This document shows positions 58,648-64,000 of a stretch of DNA of 64,000 nt, piece by piece. Every line of letters starts with the position of its first letter. Position 1 is the first letter of the stretch. This DNA is from Diphasiastrum complanatum (lineage: Eukaryota; Streptophyta; Lycopodiopsida; Lycopodiales; Lycopodiaceae), in contig CM055110.1 in NCBI GenBank assembly GCA_029204225.1, positions 40,802,130-40,866,129 of the forward strand, written 5' to 3'. The notes below the pieces were generated by a model. That model was not told where the DNA came from, made no database searches, and was given only the letters and a program-made list of their open reading frames with translations. Both the position numbers and the translations under genes were made by a program.

Positions 58648-58815
58648 ATTTGTAACCTTTGGAACTGCATCAGGTACTAAAGGTATGGTGTGTTCAATAA
58701 CTGGCATCGGAATACCCTTGAGATCTTGATAAGTCCATGCAAAGCAATCTTGATACTTAATAAGTAACGTTCGGAGTGCTTGAAACTGTTCAGGATTAAG
58801 TTGTGATCCAATTTG
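58648..58815 (-). pseudogene. Ty3/gypsy pol fragment before RT
   Basis: The minus strand reads IGSQLNPEQFQALRTLLIKY, then QDCFAWTYQDLKGIPMPVIE and HTIPLVPDAVPKV, the stretch just N-terminal to RT in Tat/Athila-like gypsy polyproteins (L-L-x-x-Y-x-D-x-F-A-W...G-I...H-x-I-P-L). It is cut at about 58820 by the next transposon. Confidence 0.65.
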
Positions 58816-59639
58816 TACCACAAGAACACATATAGCAAATATCCACGCAAATATCCACGCACAATACAAAGGAGGACATGCGGGCAAAAACAAGTTCGTG
58901 TGGATATAGCCGTGGATTGGCGTGGATATACGCGTGGATACAAACGCGTGGATTATCCACGCGTGGATGTTCCACACCAAGTCCAACTACCGGCAGCCGG
59001 GCAAACCTCTGACACCCGAAGCCGAAAATAGGAATTCTAATTTCGTGTAGATAATCCACGCTGGATAATCCACGCCATAATAAAAATAAAATAAAAAAGG
59101 CTCGGCTTTTGCATGGATACTGCGTGGACAATTATCCACGCGTGGATTATCCAAGCGAAATTCGCTTTATCCACGCAAAATCCAGAGAGTTGAGGCCGTG
59201 GATCCACGCAAAAGATTCTGTCCAAAAAAAAAACATTTGGCGCGAACCAAAATGTGGTTTGCTCCGAAACTAGAGGTGACTTTCTATTTTTGTGTTGTGT
59301 GAGAGAGCGAAAAAGAGATTATAGATGGGAGTGAGAATGAGATGAGGATGAATGTGAGTGAAAAGATTGATAGTGTTTAGGATTTTTAGTTCATTGATGG
59401 ATGTTAATAGTATGTGTTTTGTGATCATAAGTTTTAAGATTTTTTTTGTTTGTGATTTAGGTTTGGATATGAAAAATGAGCTTTCATTGCAAAGGATTCA
59501 ATGATCAAGTGCATGCAAAGGGAAAAGACTGCAAAACAATGGAGATACAATAGTAAAGGTAAATTCACATTTATTTTGATTCATCTGATATTTAATTGAT
59601 AACTTAATGTGTTATCTATTTCCATTACTTTTTATTGTG

Positions 59640-59840
59640 CATTCTAGCATGCAAATCATGTGCTAAAATAGATACATTGCATTGAATTCATCAATGGATA
59701 CATTTGCATTGCATAGATGTGCATTAAATAGACTATACATTGCATTGAATACATCAATAGATACATTTGCAATCAATAGATGTGCATTCAATAGATGTGC
59801 ATTCGATAGACTATACATTTGCATTCATGGATTAAAAATA
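59640..59840. repeat. Tandem repeat of a TACATTGCATTGAAT / AGATGTGCATT unit
   Basis: GATACATTTGCATTGCATAG, AGATGTGCATTAAATAGACT and ATACATTGCATTGAATACAT recur with variation over about 200 bp, period near 50-60 bp. Confidence 0.6.
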
Positions 59841-59974
59841 TATGCATTCAAAATTTTTTCAAGAATGATGTGATGCCAAAACATTACATTGATTGATTTA
59901 AAAACAAGTACATTAATGAGAGAATAAATTCTCTCTTCCTACATTGCCTTCTACAAGGCCTTATTTAAAAACCT

Positions 59975-60340
59975 CTACTCATTATCACTTCTTCCCTCCT
60001 CGCCTCCTTCATCTTGTAGGTGTACGTTGGTGTCCACATCTTCAAACTCCCCTTCGCTTTCATTCACGTACTCTTCCACGTTCTCTTCCACATTTTCTTC
60101 CACATCACAAACACTTGAAGTTGTAGAGCCTCTCTCTACAAAATAGAATCAAAGATTTAATTAACTTGAGATTAAACTTACTTGTAAACCACAAAGTAAA
60201 CAATCACAAAACAAGAAAGGTTAAGAGTTTACGATTGGAAACAATCCATGGGATTCCATAAAAGCCTTAAGGCCGACATATCCATGATCGTAACCTTGCT
60301 TGTACTCCGCGGCGGTCATGTGTTTTCCAAAATCACTAAG
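59975..60340 (-). pseudogene. Transposon gene copy 2, last two exons
   Basis: The exon at 60340-60233 reads LSDFGKHMTAAEYKQGYDHG then GLKAFMESHGLFPI. The exon at about 60133-59975 reads RGSTTSSVCDVEENVEENVE, then NESEGEFEDVDTNVHLQDEG, and stops at 59975. Against copy 1: D-Y-G-H-K-Y-A-E-Y...G-Y...Y...L...G-I-Y-P-R and R-T-S-A-S...acidic. Intron phase (0) and place agree. Exon 1 is absent upstream. Confidence 0.65.
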
Positions 60341-60440
60341 CTACATTCAACAAAAAAACATAGTTTAGCAATAAAAAACATTAACAATCTCACTACAAAA
60401 ATAGAATCATATTAAAACATTAGGGGATAATAGAACTCAA

Positions 60441-61357
60441 AATGGGTCTTTGTCAAGATGTTTTTTTTTTACTTCGCACGCTTTCAACGCTTAAGTGGCC
60501 CAATCAATGGTGTCCATCTGTGATGAACTGTAACAGTGGTGGACGGACGGAAATTGCCTTTGCCTTTCTCAGTCAAATTTTGGTGATTTTCAAAAATCCC
60601 GCCAGGCAGTACAAATGATTGTGATTGGACCACAAATACTGCCCGAATACTCTTTTGCTACCCGTATTTGTACACTCGAGGTTGATTTGACATAAATAGT
60701 TATAAATTGTAGTAAACTAATCCCTGTAGTTTAGGAACTTCTTGTCATTCTTAGGTATACCTCTCATTCTCTTTGTTCTCAATCATATTCAACTTCCATA
60801 GAAATATTTTGGACTAATGACGACACGCAATCGGAGACCAAGAGGGACCATTGATGCGGGCCAGAGCAGTTTGTTTGGTGCGGGCCATGCGATGTCCTAG
60901 TATTGGATCAGTGCGCATGTGTACAGATCAACAATGAGGTAGTATAGGAGGTGCGCACCGAACCGATAACTAGAGTATGAAAGTCAGCAGTCGATAGCGG
61001 ATCAATGCGCAAATGAGTATAGGCCATTGTTCGTTGTGTTAAATTTTTGGATTGAATCTGAGTCTTCATACTTTTCCCATGCTGATCTTGTAAAAATTAC
61101 AGCAAATAAGGATCCTAAAACACTTGAAATGATGAGGGAAACAATAGATTATGATTTCATAAGATTAGCACAAGTTGAACCATCAAAACCCATCAAAAAT
61201 CTATGCTTGAACCTCACTAAATGGCCCAAATCCTTGAAGAAGGCTTCACACATGTGAAAGTACGGCCTCCCACAGTCTGAGTATTGTACACCAGACCTAC
61301 ATTCAGTCCTATAATCATTAGTAATCACAAGTACTCAAACAATTATGAACATAGAGA
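60441..61357. other. Intergenic; possible short gene start
   Basis: A TATA-like CATAAATAGTTATAAATTG (60691-60709) precedes an ATG at 60816 (MTTRNRRPRGTIDAGQSS), but the frame stops within about 28 codons. Words GGATCA(G/A)TGCGCA and GCGGGCCA recur at 60850-61010, with a relative at 63808. No gene called. Confidence 0.35.
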
Positions 61358-61362
61358 GCAAT

Positions 61363-63649
61363 TGCACCATTATGAGAAAAGAAACATGAAATTGCTTGAT
61401 AGATTTTGGTGAGATATCATCACCTATATAAACATGATCCATCACGGTTTTGGGTAGGTATGAGTAGCCCTAAACCTATCCCTAATGCTAATTTTGGTGG
61501 ATCTTTCATCCCTATCAAGTTAGGGTTGGAATCTTGGAGATCCCTCAACAATGCAAAAACTACCAAAAATAGCTCCTATTTTTTCTCCCTTGTATCTAAG
61601 CATAATTTGGACTCATTCCAAAGGATCTAACACTTAGGTCTACTTGAGAACATCCTTATGAATGGAATCCTATTCTATTTGGCACGTGTGACAAGCCACA
61701 TCATGACCACCTAACTATTTACAAGTCATATGACCAAAACTAGTCAAGCTAGAATTGTGAATTTTTAACACTCCTCCTCACTATCTAGCTTGGTTCAATC
61801 ATTGCTTTACTAATCACTCCAAGTGATGATCTGAACTTCATAAAAGGTGTCTTTTGAAGTGGTTTAGTAAGTAGATCAGCTACACATTCATTGCTTGGAA
61901 CATGCTCTAAAGCAATCTCCTTGGCTTGCACCATTTCTCTCACAAAGTGATGGCATATCTCAATGTGCTTAGATCTTGCATGGAAGATTGGGTTAGATGC
62001 AAGGTGTTGGGCTGATATATTGTCATTGTAGATGATTGGTGCCTCCTCTGAATCCATGATCTTTAGCTCCACCAATAATCTCTTGATCCAAAGTACCTCC
62101 TTTGTAGTGGTTTGTCAAAGCTTTGTACTCGGCCTCGATTGAAGATAGAGATATAGTTTCTTGCTTTTTTGAAAGCCATGAAACCACACCTTCTCCTATG
62201 AAAGTTGAATAGGCACTTGTTGATTTCCTATCCCTCTTGTCCCCTGCAAAATCTGAATCACTAAATGCATAATCACATCTCCTCTATATAGAATCCCAAA
62301 ATCCAATGTACCCGAGATGTATCTTAGAATCCTCTTAGTCTTTTTCCAATGGATATTCAATGGCTTTTGCATGGATTGGCTCAACCTACATACACTAAAG
62401 CTAAGATCTGGTCTAGTTATAGTGATCCACATTAAGGAACCTATAAGTTGCCTAAACAAAGTGATGTCCATGAAGGATCTTTCATCATCTTCATTTGGCA
62501 CTTTTACATCTTGCTCCATTGGCGTGTCAACACTTTTGCATACTTCCATCTTAAACTTCTTCAAAAGACTTTGAGCATAGTTTACTTGACTTATAAAGGT
62601 AAAATCAGACCCTCTAAGTACTTCTATGCCTAAGATGAAGTGAAGACACCCTAGATCTACCATTTTGAACTCTAAGGATAGATCTATCTTGATTTTTTCA
62701 ATACCATCAACACTATTTCCACTAATGATGATGTCATCTACACAAATGAGTAAAAGTACAATACCAACATCATCAAACTTAATGTAAAGAGTGGGATCAT
62801 ATTCACTTTGAACAAAAAAAAAAGTGAAATAAGATAGCAATGTAGTCTTGAATTCCAAGATCTCGAGGCTTGCTTCAAGCCATAGATGCTTCTTTGGAGA
62901 TGGCATACTTTGTTCTCCATTCCATGCTTGATGAACCCTTGTGGCTGCTCCATATAGATATCCTCTTCCAAAAAACCATTCAAGAAAGCATTAGAGACAT
63001 CCATTTGACATAGAATCCATCCAAAATGTGATGCAAGTGCAATGATTAGCCTTATTGTGACCATCTTGGCCAAGGGTGCAAAAGTTTCCTCATAGTCTAT
63101 CCCTCTCTCTTGAGCATAACCTTTTGCAACTAATCTTGCTTTATGTTTGTTAACACTCCCATTTGCATTCAACTTAAGCTTGAAGACCCACTTGCATCCT
63201 ATTACATTCCTTTGAGGTCTCTCAACAAGCAACCAAGCAATTGCACCATTATGAGAAAAGAAACATGAAATTGCTTGATAGATTTTGGTGAGATATCATC
63301 ACCTATATAAACATGATCCATCACGGTTTTGGGCAGGTATGAGTAGCCCTAAACCTATCCCTAATGCTAATTTTGGTGGATCTTTCATCCCTACCAAGTT
63401 AGGGTTGGAATCTTGGAGATCCCTCAACAATGCAAAAACTACCAAAAATAGCTCCTATTTTTTCTCCCTTGTATCTAAGCATAATTTGGACTCATTCCAA
63501 AGGTTCTAACACTTAGGTCTACTTGAGAACATCCTTATGAATGGAATCCTATGCTATTTGGCACGTGTGACAAGCCACATCATGACCATCTAACTATTTA
63601 CAAGTCATATGACCAAAACTAGTCCAGCTAGAATTGTGAATTTTTAACA
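61363..63649 (-). mobile_element. Copia E: young, internally deleted LTR-RT-RNaseH-LTR element
   Basis: LTRs 61363-61770 and 63242-63649 are both 408 bp and differ at about six positions by eye. On minus they start TGTTAAAAATTCACAATT. A purine tract (GAGGAGGAG-like, 61771-61785) precedes the 3' LTR. RT follows the 5' LTR directly at 63232, with no primer-binding site, gag, protease or integrase. The flanking 5-mers (GCAAT and GATCT) do not match, and GCAAT occurs before both LTRs. Confidence 0.75.
61785..63232 (-). pseudogene. Copia E reverse transcriptase and RNase H
   Basis: The minus strand from 63232: RPQRNVIGCKWVFKLKLNAN, NKHKARLVAKGYAQERGIDY, CQMDVSNAFLNGFLEEDIYM and SIYGLKQASRSWNSRL. 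An A-run near 62817-62824 shifts the frame before YDPTLYIKFDDVGIVLLLIC, VDDIIISGN (the catalytic YVDD has become CVDD) and MWITITRPDLSFSVCRLSQS. Further breaks occur near 62250 and 62100. RNase H ends with IIYNDNISAQHLASNPIFHA, RSKHIEICHHFVREM and DLLTKPLQKTPFMK (62030-61830). It is close to Copia A in sequence. Confidence 0.8.
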
Positions 63650-64000
63650 GATCTTTGTTTTTTGGATGATCACACACTTTGAAATCTTTGTAGATTAGAA
63701 GCAGCTGCCTCCACGCCAAAGGGAGAATCTAGAATGTCCCCTCTAAAAATTAGAATATTTCATTTAGTTTTCATTTAGTACCAAAGGCCATTTGCAAATC
63801 CAGTATCGGATCAGCGCGCGCGTAGAAAGTCAACAGCTACAGAATGTAGGTCGAGCGTGTCGAACTGATATGAGACAAAAAAGTCGAAAACTAGGCTATA
63901 TCAAATGGGCCCGTGGGAGTCTGGAACAAGAATACCATGATTGTGTCAAGCGCACTAAACCGATATTGCCTGTTGTAAAAAAAAAATGGTAACTGTTGAA
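63650..64000. other. Right flank, no gene seen
   Basis: A 66-codon plus frame at 63792 has no motif. CGGATCAGCGCGCGCGTAGAAAGTCAACAG resembles 60985-61010 in part. Confidence 0.35.

Larger units (their letters stand above)
58826..60440 (-). mobile_element. CACGCGTGG-family transposon, copy 2, truncated
   Basis: 58826-59220 holds about 16 copies of ATCCACGC/GCGTGGAT, several as the palindrome TCCACGCGTGGA (for instance 58960-58976 and 59136-59150). It lies 3' of a two-exon gene remnant on minus (59975-60340), just as the TGCCACGCGTGGCA cluster lies 3' of the gene in copy 1. The 5' part (exon 1 and left end) is missing. It interrupts a gypsy fragment at about 58820. Confidence 0.55.

Overview
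The window reads as nuclear DNA of a land plant with a large, transposon-rich genome. The evidence is spliced genes with GT-AG introns, Ty1/copia and Ty3/gypsy retrotransposons, a plant-type aldo-keto reductase (AKR) cluster, long GA/CT microsatellites and no operons. Two DNA-transposon protein types here (one IDGMDQ...GHTHDQID type, one with a D-L-K / CxxC / H core) are, from memory, commoner in seed-free plants, gymnosperms and animals than in flowering plants, so a fern or gymnosperm is my best guess. That guess is weak, and the species is not identified.

Only one gene looks intact: a five-exon NADPH-dependent AKR (34666-37297, 317 aa by my splicing). A tandem copy with the same introns (45930-48524) carries two nonsense codons and a 24-bp deletion. 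A third, older copy (6231-8186) is broken and partly inverted, with hAT transposase pieces beside it.

Layout. 1-2.9 kb: a very diverged copia element (-). 3.0-5.7 kb: GA/CT satellites. 5.8-8.2 kb: hAT and AKR debris. 8.3-9.0 kb: a solo transposon terminus and a near-perfect 142-bp hairpin. 9.37-28.12 kb: a triple nest. Copia A (+) is split in its gag by a 12.9-kb DNA transposon (10924-23791), which is itself split by Copia B (-, 15597-21616, target duplication CCAAG). 28.6-31.3 kb: a DNA transposon with CACGCGTGG-type subterminal repeats and a three-exon gene. 31.3-34.1 kb: fragments. 34.1-37.4 and 44.9-48.6 kb: the AKR duplication. 41.6-43.9 kb: a dead DUF7869-like transposase gene (-). 48.9-58.8 kb: copia, gypsy and zinc-knuckle retroelement remnants (-). 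58.8-60.4 kb: a second, truncated copy of the CACGCGTGG family. 61.4-63.65 kb: a copia derivative made of LTR-RT-RNaseH-LTR.

The most interesting observations are in the triple nest. The DNA transposon encodes, on the minus strand, a small spliced protein whose residues 6-13 are ARTKQTAR, identical to histone H3 residues 1-8. Removing the transposon rejoins the Copia A gag in frame with no target-site duplication. Copia B has lost its reverse transcriptase core, replaced by about 1.07 kb of unrelated sequence holding a 282-codon frame; part of that sequence recurs at 31.29-31.46 kb. No tRNA, rRNA or CRISPR array was seen.
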